From: Secundilactobacillus silagincola
Lineage (GTDB): Bacteria > Bacillota > Bacilli > Lactobacillales > Lactobacillaceae
Length of the DNA stretch: 64,000 nucleotides
Direction: 5' to 3'
NCBI RefSeq assembly: GCF_002583405.1
Contig: NZ_BCMJ01000001.1
Location: 41,438-105,437, forward strand
Shown here: piece after piece, positions 26,236 through 35,979 of the stretch
How positions within the stretch are numbered: position 1 is the stretch's first letter
Layout: the number at the start of each line of letters is the position of its first letter
Program-made: the position numbers and the translations under genes
Notes under the pieces: model-generated
The model's database searches: none
Seen by the model: the letters and a program-made list of their open reading frames with translations, nothing else
What the model was told of the DNA's origin: nothing

Positions 26236-26373
26236 TTACTTTTTATGCACCGGATAACTCACCTGATAGGATTCAATGCCGTGTTCTTCAAACGCAGCTT
26301 CTAAAATATGGGCAAACTCGTTAATATCTACCGATTGAGGCAAGTGAATCACCACGTCATTTTTATCTGTCAT
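26236..26373 (-). CDS. small acidic protein, 45 residues
   Basis: ATG 26373 follows AAGGGG by about 9 nt and a 45-codon frame ends at TAA 26236. The product begins MTDKNDVVIHLPQSVDIN, continues with an amphipathic helix rich in Glu and Ala, and ends PVHKK. No signal, membrane segment or cysteine is present. I do not recognise the family. The strong ribosome site and protein-like composition support a real gene. It lies alone, divergent from the ABC exporter operon. Confidence 0.6.
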   Translation of the reverse strand: MTDKNDVVIHLPQSVDINEFAHILEAAFEEHGIESYQVSYPVHKK

Positions 26374-26558
26374 TATCAGGCACCCCTTCACGTTTATTTA
26401 TGCCCATTATACGAACATATGTTCACGGTTGCAACCATAAATAACTGGCATTTAATATCCGTCAAAATGTAAATTGTTTTTGCGTGTTTTTTTGTCAAAT
26501 AGGTGTACAATTATTCGTTGCACATGTTTGTTTTACACACACGAAAGGAGATTCTGCA

Positions 26559-28292
26559 ATGCTAAAAGTTGCCAAGGGTCGTGTCTCCTATCTAGCCGTT
26601 CTCGGTGCGATTATATTCATGACCATTCAGGTGATTGCTAACCTGAACCTGCCTAGTTTGACCTCTGACATTGTTAACAACGGGGTCGCGACAGGTAATA
26701 TCAGCTATATCTGGAAAGTCGGTATGAAGATGGTTGGGTTTTCATTACTCAGTATCGCTGCCGCTATTTGTAACGTTTTTCTAGCTGCTACAACGTCACA
26801 AAAGCTTGGGCAAAACCTGAGAAGTGATATCTACCGTAAAGTGATGGGCCTCTCTACTGACGAGTACGATCAAATTGAAACTTCTTCATTAATTACACGA
26901 ACTACTAACGATGTGGTTCAAATTCAAAACGTCGCCATTATGATGTTAAGAATGATGATTATGGCGCCTATCATGCTGATTGGGGCTAGTTTCTTAGCCT
27001 ACAGCAAAGACCATACGCTAACCTTAGTGTTTGTTGTCTCATTGCCACTACTGGCAATCTTTATGGGTATCATGCTGCGTTTTGCCATGCCAATGTTTCA
27101 AGCCATGCAAACCAAAACCGACCGCATCAACCGAATCTTCCGTGAAGGTTTGACTGGTGTCCGGGTTATTCGGGCGTTCCGTCAAGATCAGTTCGAACAG
27201 GACCGCTTTGAAGATGCCAACGTTGATTATACTCAAAACGCCATTAACGTTAACACACTACTGTCACTTGCTCTACCTGTCATGACACTGATCATGAGTG
27301 GCACAAACGTCGCCATTATTTTATTTGGTGCCCATTTGATCGGTAATCAGGCAATGCAAGTTGGTAATTTAATTGCCTTCATGACATATGCGATGCAGAT
27401 TTTAATGAGCTTTATGATGCTTTCAATGGTACTGATCTTTATCCCACGTGCCCAAGCATCTGCTAAGCGTATTCAGCAGGTCTTTGACTTAAAATCTACC
27501 ATGAAGGTAGCGGACAAGCCAAAGGAATTGCCCGCTGAAGCTGAACATAGTCTGGAATTCGACCACGTTTCTTACCGTTACTTTGGCGCTGAAAAATCTG
27601 CTTTGACGGACATTGATTTTAGCGCTAAGAGTGGCCAAACGGTGGCCATCATTGGTGGTACCGGTTCGGGTAAATCGACCTTGATCAACCTGATTCCCCG
27701 CTTTTATGACCTTGAAAAGGGTCAGATTAAATTAGACGGTATCGATATTACTCAGCTTGCGCCTGAAAAACTCCGCGATGCTGTTTCTTTAGTACCACAA
27801 AAAGCAACCCTATTTACTGGTTCATTAAGAGAAAACATGAAATACGGGAAACCAGACGCTACCGATGACGAAATTTGGCACGCCCTAGACATTGCCCGTG
27901 CCCGCGATTTCGTTGAAGAAGATCCTGATGGCCTTGATATGTACGTTGAACAAGGTGGCGGCAACTTCTCCGGTGGTCAACGACAACGGTTGGCAATTGC
28001 TCGTGCCTTGGTTAAGCAATCTGCCATCTACGTCTTCGATGACTCCTTCTCCGCATTGGACTTTAAGACTGATGCTGACCTCCGTGCTGAATTGCGCCAA
28101 GATAAGCATATTCAACAGAGTATCACCGTCATCGTTGCACAACGAATCGCAACGGTGGCCGACGCCGATTTGATCTTAGTTCTCGATAATGGTCAATTAG
28201 TCGGTAAAGGTACCCATGATGAATTGAGAAAGACTAACGAAGTCTATCAAGAAATTATTAAGTCACAGATCAGAGAGGGGGAGGCTGAATAA
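26559..28292 (+). CDS. heterodimeric ABC exporter, subunit with degenerate ATP site
   Basis: A 577-residue half-transporter with six N-terminal membrane helices and a C-terminal ATPase. Walker A GGTGSGKST is near residue 365, the signature is FSGGQRQ, and Walker B reads FDDSFSALD near 492, with Asp where the catalytic Glu belongs. The switch loop reads AQR instead of AHR. These changes mark the degenerate partner of YheI/YheH- or TM287/288-type heterodimers. AAAGGAG is 8 nt before ATG 26559, and earlier starts in the frame lack a site. Its stop overlaps the next start by one base (TAATG), indicating translational coupling. Confidence 0.93.
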   Translation: MLKVAKGRVSYLAVLGAIIFMTIQVIANLNLPSLTSDIVNNGVATGNISYIWKVGMKMVGFSLLSIAAAICNVFLAATTSQKLGQNLRSDIYRKVMGLSTDEYDQIETSSLITRTTNDVVQIQNVAIMMLRMMIMAPIMLIGASFLAYSKDHTLTLVFVVSLPLLAIFMGIMLRFAMPMFQAMQTKTDRINRIFREGLTGVRVIRAFRQDQFEQDRFEDANVDYTQNAINVNTLLSLALPVMTLIMSGTNVAIILFGAHLIGNQAMQVGNLIAFMTYAMQILMSFMMLSMVLIFIPRAQASAKRIQQVFDLKSTMKVADKPKELPAEAEHSLEFDHVSYRYFGAEKSALTDIDFSAKSGQTVAIIGGTGSGKSTLINLIPRFYDLEKGQIKLDGIDITQLAPEKLRDAVSLVPQKATLFTGSLRENMKYGKPDATDDEIWHALDIARARDFVEEDPDGLDMYVEQGGGNFSGGQRQRLAIARALVKQSAIYVFDDSFSALDFKTDADLRAELRQDKHIQQSITVIVAQRIATVADADLILVLDNGQLVGKGTHDELRKTNEVYQEIIKSQIREGEAE

Positions 28293-30178
28293 TGGCTGAT
28301 TCTAAATCGAAACAACCCACCCGTCCCGTCCATGTTGGTGGACCAGGCCGAGGTCGTGGTCATGGCCTAGTTGAAAAGCCAAAGAACTTCTGGGGAACGA
28401 CTCGTCGACTCTTAAGTTACATGTCTGATCGAATTGTCGGATTGGTTTTGGTCTTGATTTTCGCCATTACCAGTGTCGTCTTTCAAATTCGAACCCCTAA
28501 AATTTTGGGTAAAGCGACGACTGAAATTTTTACTGGCGTTATGAAGGGTCAATCCCAGCAAAAAGCTGGCTTTAACTTGACTCACCTCCCAATTAACTAC
28601 GATAAAATCATTCAGATCATTATCATTGTTGGTCTCATGTATCTAGCTTCTGCTGTTTTCAGTTTTCTGCAGCAATGGATCATGACCCGGATTTCCCAAA
28701 AGACAGTCTACAAACTTCGTCGTCGGATGAAGGAAAAAATGCGTGTCGTGCCAATTCACTATTACGACACCCATAGCAACGGCGACATTATGAGTCGTGC
28801 GGTTAACGATATGGATAACATCGCTAACACGTTGCAACAAAGTTTGACCCAAGCGGTCACTTCAACTGTTACCTTTATCGGCACTTTATGGATGATGCTC
28901 ACCATCAGCTGGAAGTTAACGCTGATTGCGCTGATCACGATTCCACTAAGTTTGATCATCGTTGGTATCGTGGCACCGAAGTCACAGCGATTCTTTGCCA
29001 CCCAACAAAAGAGCTTAGGTCTCATGAACGACCAAGTTGAAGAGAACTACTCTGGTCAGCAGGTTTTGAAGAGCTTCAATAAGGAAAAAGACACCATTGA
29101 TTCCTTTGAGAAACAAAACAAGGTCTACTATCAATCCGCTTGGAAGGCTCAATTCATTTCTGGTATCATCATGCCTTTGATGATGTTCCTGAATAACATT
29201 GGTTACGTTTTTGTTGCCATCATTGGTGGTATTTCAGTTGCTAATGGTAATATCACCCTTGGGAACGTTCAGGCCTTCCTGCAATATACCAACCAATTCT
29301 CACAACCAATTTCACAGTTAGCCAACCTAATGAACACGATTCAATCCACCATTGCTTCAGCAGAACGGGTTTTTGATGTTCTGGATCAAGAAGAAATGAA
29401 GGATACTTCCACTGACACACCGGTTAAACAAACCGATAATCTATTGGAAATGGACCACGTGAAGTTTGGCTACGATGACAACGAGCTCTTGATGAAAGAC
29501 TACAATTTAGCCGTCAAGCCAGGACAACAAGTCGCCATCGTTGGGCCAACTGGTGCCGGTAAAACAACCATCATTAACTTGTTGGAGCGCTTCTACGATG
29601 TTAAGGGTGGAGCTATTCTATTGAATGGTCAAGATACCCGGAACATGGACCGTGAAGATCTCCGTTCCCACTTTGCTATGGTGCTTCAAGATACCTGGCT
29701 CTTCACTGGCAGTATTTTTGATAACATTAAGTACGGCCGTGAAGATGCAACTGAAGAACAAGTGATCAACGCTGCTAAAGCAGCCCACGTGGACGAATTC
29801 GTTCGCAGGTTACCAGATGGCTATGACACTGTCCTGAATGAGGATGCGTCCAACATTTCTCAAGGTCAACGTCAATTGGTCACCATTGCCAGAGCCTTTG
29901 TTGCTGATCCTGAAATTCTTATCTTGGATGAAGCAACTAGTTCCGTCGATACCAGAACCGAAGTCCAGATTCAGCATGCCATGGGACTCCTGCTTAAGGA
30001 TCGGACCAGCTTCGTGGTTGCTCACCGGCTGTCAACGATTCAAAATGCCGATAACATCATCGTCATGAACCATGGCTCAATCGTTGAAACAGGTACCCAT
30101 GAGGCGCTGCTCAAAAAGAACGGCTTCTATGCAAATCTGTATAACAGTCAATTCACTGATGGCATTTCATTTGATTAG
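28292..30178 (+). CDS. heterodimeric ABC exporter, subunit with intact Walker B
   Basis: A 628-residue half-transporter. A Gly/Arg/Lys-rich tail of about 35 residues (GGPGRGRGHG) precedes six membrane helices. The ATPase has Walker A GPTGAGKTT near residue 418, Walker B LILDEATSSVD near 544 with the catalytic Glu, and a switch His in VVAHRLST. The signature is ISQGQRQ rather than LSGGQ, as expected for the half that pairs with the degenerate site of its partner. Substrate is unknown (drugs or lipids in the family). The next gene, a lipoprotein, follows after 11 bp. Confidence 0.93.
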   Translation: MADSKSKQPTRPVHVGGPGRGRGHGLVEKPKNFWGTTRRLLSYMSDRIVGLVLVLIFAITSVVFQIRTPKILGKATTEIFTGVMKGQSQQKAGFNLTHLPINYDKIIQIIIIVGLMYLASAVFSFLQQWIMTRISQKTVYKLRRRMKEKMRVVPIHYYDTHSNGDIMSRAVNDMDNIANTLQQSLTQAVTSTVTFIGTLWMMLTISWKLTLIALITIPLSLIIVGIVAPKSQRFFATQQKSLGLMNDQVEENYSGQQVLKSFNKEKDTIDSFEKQNKVYYQSAWKAQFISGIIMPLMMFLNNIGYVFVAIIGGISVANGNITLGNVQAFLQYTNQFSQPISQLANLMNTIQSTIASAERVFDVLDQEEMKDTSTDTPVKQTDNLLEMDHVKFGYDDNELLMKDYNLAVKPGQQVAIVGPTGAGKTTIINLLERFYDVKGGAILLNGQDTRNMDREDLRSHFAMVLQDTWLFTGSIFDNIKYGREDATEEQVINAAKAAHVDEFVRRLPDGYDTVLNEDASNISQGQRQLVTIARAFVADPEILILDEATSSVDTRTEVQIQHAMGLLLKDRTSFVVAHRLSTIQNADNIIVMNHGSIVETGTHEALLKKNGFYANLYNSQFTDGISFD

Positions 30179-30189
30179 GAGGACGCGTT

Positions 30190-31146
30190 ATGAGAAAAAT
30201 TAGTTTGATTTTATCAGCCGCCCTACTTAGCTTAACGCTGGCAGCGTGTGGCAAACCCTCACTATCGGTCGACCATAAGAGTTATGCTCCTAGCGGGATG
30301 ACCGCCGTAATTAAGGGCAATAGTAATCAGAAAACAGTTAAGTACCGGATTAACAACGGCTCCACCAAAAACCAGTCAGTATTGAATGGCAGTTACGCCA
30401 TTACACTGCCTGCTAAACCATACCAGCAAACCGTTAAACTGACTGCTGGTGGTCGCAACGCTTCAACCGTTGTTAAGAAGAGCCCGGCCATCATGAGCTA
30501 CAGTAAGTTTAAAACGGCTTATAACCAAGCTTTGATGGCCACTGCCCTTTCTAAAAAGGATCAGGCAACGGCTATGCAGCTGCAAAAACAAGGCGCTCAG
30601 TTGCAGCAGCAAAGTGCCAAGCTGCAAGCTGAATCAAAAACTGCTCAGGCTAAATTAAAGTCTGGCGACACCTCGGCTCAAGCAACTTTGGCTTCATTAG
30701 CTAAGCAGGGTCAACAGCTTCAAGCGCAAGGTGCTAAGTTGAAACAAACTCAGGCATCATTAGCACCAGCATTGGCTAAGGCCAAAAAACAGGTTGCTGA
30801 CGATACCATTACTGCCAAGGCACGGACTGGGGTCTACAACCTGAAAAAGACTGACAACGCAACCGTTCGCGGAAATGTTGACAATGGTCAACTCATCGGT
30901 GCAACGCTGATGGTGCCAACGTCATCGCTCAAATCAAAGGCAGCTGCTAAAACGTTCATGACAGAGCTTGCCGTATTAACGGGCAGTACCGGTGCTAACA
31001 CTCAAAAGGTATTGAAAGGCTTCGAAAATAAAGCCAATAAGAAAAATAGCAGTCAAACAACGACCAGTACGATTCATTCGAAAGGCATTGATTTTGACTT
31101 AGGTTATTCGAAATCGACACTTTATATTTACGTTACTCATCATTAA
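30190..31146 (+). CDS. exporter-linked lipoprotein with Gln/Ala-rich coiled coil
   Basis: 318 residues. Residues 1-20 are a lipoprotein signal with lipobox LAAC. Residues about 22-100 look like a small beta domain. Residues about 115-205 are a Gln/Ala/Lys-rich coiled coil with repeats like LQKQGAQLQQQ and LAKQGQQLQAQG. A Lys/Ser-rich tail ends in a short hydrophobic-aromatic segment (TLYIYVTHH). AGGAGG lies 6 nt before the ATG and the gene starts 11 bp after the ABC subunit. It is therefore probably made with the exporter, possibly as an outer accessory in the way adaptor proteins work. I do not recognise the family. Confidence 0.8.
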   Translation: MRKISLILSAALLSLTLAACGKPSLSVDHKSYAPSGMTAVIKGNSNQKTVKYRINNGSTKNQSVLNGSYAITLPAKPYQQTVKLTAGGRNASTVVKKSPAIMSYSKFKTAYNQALMATALSKKDQATAMQLQKQGAQLQQQSAKLQAESKTAQAKLKSGDTSAQATLASLAKQGQQLQAQGAKLKQTQASLAPALAKAKKQVADDTITAKARTGVYNLKKTDNATVRGNVDNGQLIGATLMVPTSSLKSKAAAKTFMTELAVLTGSTGANTQKVLKGFENKANKKNSSQTTTSTIHSKGIDFDLGYSKSTLYIYVTHH

Positions 31147-31162
31147 TTGAATAGTGTTATTG

Positions 31163-31206
31163 AAAGGTGTCATCCTGATTTTATCGTCAGGATGGCGCCT
31201 TTTTTA
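31163..31206 (+). terminator. terminator of the ABC exporter operon
   Basis: AAAGGTGTCATCCTGA pairs with TCAGGATGGCGCCTTT and is followed by a T-run. Confidence 0.9.
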
Positions 31207-31415
31207 GTAATTTCCTTAGGAATATTTAATAATTACAAATTTGATAATTTATCTATAATAGTTGCTTAATCAACGTTCACCATATTACACGGTTGTCATT
31301 ATATTTGCTGATATAACAGCAATTATAGAGAGTATCTATTAATAAACTATAATATTCCAAAATGAATAAAACGACTAATTCCCCAAAAAAGTAAATATTT
31401 ATTTAGTTCTAAGTA

Positions 31416-31444
31416 TTGTCAGATTGTCAAAATTAGAATATCAT
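31416..31444 (+). promoter_or_regulatory. possible gltB promoter
   Basis: TTGTCA (31416-31421), a 17-bp spacer, then TATCAT (31439-31444). A second TTGTCA is at 31424. The 300-bp gap also holds TTGCTG-N6-CAGCAA (31305-31322), a small palindrome, and two ATTAGAAT words. No known nitrogen-control site was recognised. Confidence 0.4.
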
Positions 31445-31504
31445 TAGAATAATTCGCACCACATAGTTGACTCTCCTTTCGTTTTTAAAAGTAGGTGACA
31501 GTTT

Positions 31505-34500
31505 TTGAAAACTCTGAATCACGATCATCATTTAATGTACGATCCTCAATTTGAACACGCTGCCTGTGGGATGGGCTTTATCACTCAAATTGACGGTCAC
31601 GCAGACCACCAATTAGTTGAAAAAGCCCTCACAATGCTGGAGCGTATGAATCACCGCGGCGGTACCGGTGCTGAACCTGATACTGGTGATGGTGCTGGTA
31701 TTCTTATGGCAATGCCGGATAAGTTCTTCCGTCAGCAAATGGCTAATGCCAAGCTGACGCTACCTGAAAAAGGCGACTACGCTGTGGCACAGCTGTTCTT
31801 GCCCCACGAAGTTCAAAAACGCGATGCTATGTTGTCGGCGGTGACAGCACAAATCGATCAAGCTGGCTTCCCGGTATTATGGACCCGACTTGTTCCCTTT
31901 GTTTACGAAAACTGTGGTCCTGGCGCTCAAAAATCTATGCCAGGATTTGTTCAGATCATCATGCAACGACCAGCTGATATCGCCACCGGTCGTCCTTTTG
32001 AAGACCAACTTTACACCCTTAGACGACAGTTGGAACACGTTTTCGAACATCAGTCATTAGCCATTTGTTCACTTTCCAGCCAAACCATCGTCTACAAAGG
32101 TATGTTGCATGCCTTTCAAGTTGGACGCTTCTATCCAGACCTGCATGACCCTGCCATGGAAAGTGCCATTTGCCTCATTCATTCACGTTTCTCAACCAAC
32201 ACCTTTCCAAGCTGGGCACGTGCTCAACCCTTCCGCTTCTTAGCTCATAACGGGGAAATTAATACCTTAAAGGGCGCCGAAAATTGGATGACCAGCCACG
32301 GGATTGATATTTACGACGAAGAGGATTCTGACTCCGCTAAACTAGAAAACTGCATGGAATACCTTTACCGTCAGGGACGCTCGATTCCAAAAGCACTCAT
32401 GATGATGGTGCCAGAAGCTTGGGGTACCGGTGTTCAGATGCCGAAACAGCAACGCGCATTTGACGAATATAACGCCACTTTCATGGCCCCTTGGGATGGT
32501 CCAGCAGCGCTGTGCTTCACCGATGGCATTCAAGTGGGTGCTTTCCTTGATCGTAACGGACTGCGGCCATCGCGTTATACCTTAACCAAGGACCGCGTAT
32601 TAGTCGTTGCTTCTGAATCCGGTGTGGTGGACGTCAAGCCAACTGATATCGTTAAAAAAGGGATTCTAGGCCCAGCCCAAATGATCTTAGTGGATACCAG
32701 CTTAGGTAAAATTTACCAATCAGATGAACTCAAGCAAACTTTTGCTAACGAACATCCCTACCAGCAATGGCTGACTGCTAACCGAATTTCGCTGAAAAAC
32801 TTACCAGAAGTCAAAACAGAAACAGCCATTTCAGACACTGAATTAAAACGGCTCTGGCTACAGAATGGCTACACTCACGAAGTCATCGAAACCGCGTTGA
32901 TTCCAATGGCTGAAAATGGTGGTGAACCCGTGGTCGCTATGGGCTTTGATTCACCACTGGCGGTTCTCTCGCATAAATCTGAAAATCTCTTCACCTATTT
33001 TAAACAGGCTTTCGCACAGGTGACCAACCCACCGATTGATCCCCTCCGTGAAAAAATCGTCATCAGTACGACCCTCTATCTCGGTCGTGATGCTGATATC
33101 ACCACTGATACAGCGGCAAACTGTCACAAAGTCCGCATCGAAAGTCCCATTTTAAGCGATCAGGATTACGCCAAAATTGAAGCGCTGGATCTACCAGACC
33201 TCAAAGTAGCTAAATTGGGACTATCATATGATCTCACGGATCGGCCTAACCGCTTATTTCATGCCTTGGATGATCTATTCAAACGAGCTGAAAACGCCAT
33301 TGATCAGGGTGCATCTATTCTGATTCTCTCGGACCGTTCTACTCAGCAACACCAGCTGACCATTCCCGTCTTGCTGGCAGTTTCTGGACTGCACAACTAT
33401 CTGGTTCAACAGGGTAAAAGTACCGACGCATCCATCGTGGTGGATACGGCAGAAGCCTGCGAACTGCATCATTTTGCCTGTCTCGTTGGCTATGGTGCCA
33501 CGGCTATTCATCCTTATGGCGCTTACGCCACACTGGTCTCGCGTGGATATGAAGCCAAATTAGGCAACTATCGACTGGCCGCTACCAACGGCATTATCAA
33601 GATCATGAGCCGAATGGGAATTTCAACCATTGCCGGTTATCAAGGTGCCCAGTTGTTCGAAGCCGTTGGACTATCAAGCGAAGTGGTGGATCAGTATTTC
33701 ACTGGTACCCCCAGTCGAATCGGTGGTCTAACCCTCAACCAAATTGAAGACGAATACATGGCTAAATATCGCGCAGCCTATGATGCTCATAATATTGACG
33801 ATTTGCCATCCGGTGGCAGTTTCCAGTTCAAATCAGATGGTGAACATCACCTTTACAACCCAGAATCAATCTACCAGTTCCAAAAGGCAGTGCGTTCTGG
33901 CAGTTACGAGGAATACCAAAAATACGCACAACAAATGAACCAAGAAGCCATTAGTAACCCCGTCACCCTACGTTCCATGTGGGAAATTCAAGCAAAGGGT
34001 CGGACAAGCGTTCCCATCAACGAAGTGGAGCCAGTCAGTTCCATCGTCAAACGGTTCAAGTCCGGCGCCATGAGTTTCGGGGCCCTTTCAGAAGAAGCCC
34101 ACGAAACGATTGCCATTGCCATGAACAAGTTAGGTGCTCGCAGCAACTCTGGTGAAGGCGGTGAAAACCGGAACCGATTCAAAGTTGGTGCTGATGGGTT
34201 AAACCGTAATAGCCGCATCAAGCAGGTCTCCACTGCCCGGTTCGGTGTCAACGCTGAATACCTCGAAAGTGCTGATGAGATTCAAATCAAAATGGCGCAG
34301 GGCGCTAAACCCGGTGAAGGTGGTCAATTGCCAGCTGGTAAAGCCTATCCTTGGGTGGCTAGTATCCGAGGTTCCATTGCCGGTGTGCAATTAATCTCAC
34401 CGCCGCCTCACCACGATATCTATTCGATTGAAGATCTCGCCCAGTTAATCTACGACCTGAAGCAAGTTAACCCCTACGCGATTATCAACGTTAAGCTAGT

Positions 34501-35974
34501 CTCTTCAACCGGCGTTGGCACCATTGCAGCCGGCGTGGTTAAGGCTGGCGCAGACACAGTGGTGGTTGCTGGTTACGACGGTGGTACCGGTGCAGCTCCA
34601 AGAAACTCTACTCGTGACTGCGGGCTGCCGTGGGAAATGGGCTTAGCGGATGCACACCAAACATTGGCGCTTAATCATCTCCGTCAGCGAACCACTCTTG
34701 AAGTAGATGGCAAACTGCTCACTGGCCGCGATATTGCGGTTGCCATCATGCTGGGTGCCGAAGAATTTAGCTTTGCCACCCTGACCATGGTTGCTATCGG
34801 CTGTATCATGATGCGGAAATGCAACCTTAATACCTGTCCCATTGGCATTACGACCCAAGATCCACAATTACGGCGTTTATTTGCCGGTAAACCGGAATAC
34901 ATTATCAACATGATGCATTTTTTGGCACAGGATCTGCGGGAACAAATGGCCCAATTAGGCTATCGAACCGTGGATGAAATGGTCGGTCATGGTGAACATC
35001 TGACTCCCCGTTACATTCCAGCTGGCAAAGCCAAATCGCTTAACTATGATAGGATGATTGGTAAAACCATCACCATTCAGCGTAAGGCTAAGGATCCCTT
35101 CCGTGCTAAATACAACTGGCCTGACCTCAACGCGATTACTGAAGCCAGTCTGAAAAACGGGACTACAACATCAATCAATCAGCCTATCAACAATACCGAC
35201 CGAGCAACAGGAACCCGCCTCGGTGGCTGGATTGCTGCTCGTTTTGGCAACCAGGGACTCAAACCAGGCGCCTTACAACTAAACTATACTGGAACTGCTG
35301 GTCAAAGTTTCGGTGCCTTTATCACCCAGGGACTGGAACTCAAGCTACGTGGAGAAGCTAATGATTACGTGGGGAAAGGCCTTTCTGGTGGTCGACTAAT
35401 CGTTGCCTCACCAGAGGGTGCCGAAGACATCTACGCCCACGCTCCGATTATCGGTAACGTTGCCTGTTTTGGTGCCACCAGTGGTGAAGCCTTCTTTAAC
35501 GGCCGTGCTGGTGAACGTTTCTGTGTTCGTAATTCCGGTGCCAACGTTGTGGTGGAAGGCATTGGTAATAACGGCTGCGAATATATGACCGGTGGCGTCG
35601 CTGTCATTTTAGGTCAAACTGGCCGGAACTTTGCTGCGGGTATGTCTGGTGGTATCGCCTACGTTTATGATTGGAAACACAACTTTAAACAACGGTGTAA
35701 TACTGAACTGGTCGATCTGTATGATTTAGATGAATCAGGCGATGACAGCATCCTTAAAACCTTGATTGAAAAGCACTATTACTATACTCAATCTTCACAG
35801 GCAAAGAAAATTCTCGATAACTGGGAAGAAGCAAAACAGTTATTCGTGAAAGTCTATCCAACTGATTATCATCGGATGCAAGACTTGATTCATAAGTTTG
35901 AACAAGCAGGTGTCCCTGAAAATCAAGTGATTCAAAAAGCCTTCGACGTCGCCACTCAAACGGGAAAGGAGTGA
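31505..35974 (+). CDS. gltB: glutamate synthase, large subunit
   Basis: A 1489-residue GltB that makes two glutamates from glutamine and 2-oxoglutarate with GltD. The N-terminal Ntn amidotransferase nucleophile is C21 in HAACGMGF, preceded by a 20-residue propeptide. A central domain leads to the FMN/TIM-barrel synthase domain (SGEGGENRNRF, QGAKPGEGGQLPAGK, GYDGGTGAAPRNS). The 3Fe-4S cysteines lie in GCIMMRKCNLNTCPIG. The C-terminal GXGXG beta-helix domain is complete. Start TTG 31505 has AGGTGA about 7 nt upstream, and ATG 31538 would leave a shorter propeptide. The gltD start codon follows 5 bp after its stop. Confidence 0.95.
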   Translation: MKTLNHDHHLMYDPQFEHAACGMGFITQIDGHADHQLVEKALTMLERMNHRGGTGAEPDTGDGAGILMAMPDKFFRQQMANAKLTLPEKGDYAVAQLFLPHEVQKRDAMLSAVTAQIDQAGFPVLWTRLVPFVYENCGPGAQKSMPGFVQIIMQRPADIATGRPFEDQLYTLRRQLEHVFEHQSLAICSLSSQTIVYKGMLHAFQVGRFYPDLHDPAMESAICLIHSRFSTNTFPSWARAQPFRFLAHNGEINTLKGAENWMTSHGIDIYDEEDSDSAKLENCMEYLYRQGRSIPKALMMMVPEAWGTGVQMPKQQRAFDEYNATFMAPWDGPAALCFTDGIQVGAFLDRNGLRPSRYTLTKDRVLVVASESGVVDVKPTDIVKKGILGPAQMILVDTSLGKIYQSDELKQTFANEHPYQQWLTANRISLKNLPEVKTETAISDTELKRLWLQNGYTHEVIETALIPMAENGGEPVVAMGFDSPLAVLSHKSENLFTYFKQAFAQVTNPPIDPLREKIVISTTLYLGRDADITTDTAANCHKVRIESPILSDQDYAKIEALDLPDLKVAKLGLSYDLTDRPNRLFHALDDLFKRAENAIDQGASILILSDRSTQQHQLTIPVLLAVSGLHNYLVQQGKSTDASIVVDTAEACELHHFACLVGYGATAIHPYGAYATLVSRGYEAKLGNYRLAATNGIIKIMSRMGISTIAGYQGAQLFEAVGLSSEVVDQYFTGTPSRIGGLTLNQIEDEYMAKYRAAYDAHNIDDLPSGGSFQFKSDGEHHLYNPESIYQFQKAVRSGSYEEYQKYAQQMNQEAISNPVTLRSMWEIQAKGRTSVPINEVEPVSSIVKRFKSGAMSFGALSEEAHETIAIAMNKLGARSNSGEGGENRNRFKVGADGLNRNSRIKQVSTARFGVNAEYLESADEIQIKMAQGAKPGEGGQLPAGKAYPWVASIRGSIAGVQLISPPPHHDIYSIEDLAQLIYDLKQVNPYAIINVKLVSSTGVGTIAAGVVKAGADTVVVAGYDGGTGAAPRNSTRDCGLPWEMGLADAHQTLALNHLRQRTTLEVDGKLLTGRDIAVAIMLGAEEFSFATLTMVAIGCIMMRKCNLNTCPIGITTQDPQLRRLFAGKPEYIINMMHFLAQDLREQMAQLGYRTVDEMVGHGEHLTPRYIPAGKAKSLNYDRMIGKTITIQRKAKDPFRAKYNWPDLNAITEASLKNGTTTSINQPINNTDRATGTRLGGWIAARFGNQGLKPGALQLNYTGTAGQSFGAFITQGLELKLRGEANDYVGKGLSGGRLIVASPEGAEDIYAHAPIIGNVACFGATSGEAFFNGRAGERFCVRNSGANVVVEGIGNNGCEYMTGGVAVILGQTGRNFAAGMSGGIAYVYDWKHNFKQRCNTELVDLYDLDESGDDSILKTLIEKHYYYTQSSQAKKILDNWEEAKQLFVKVYPTDYHRMQDLIHKFEQAGVPENQVIQKAFDVATQTGKE

Positions 35975-35979
35975 TCGGT

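Noticed and set aside
26484-26558. N-terminal extension of the first ABC subunit
   Set aside because: The added residues (FFCQIGVQLFV and on) do not fit the family, have no ribosome site, and overlap the probable promoter region. ATG 26559 follows AAAGGAG.
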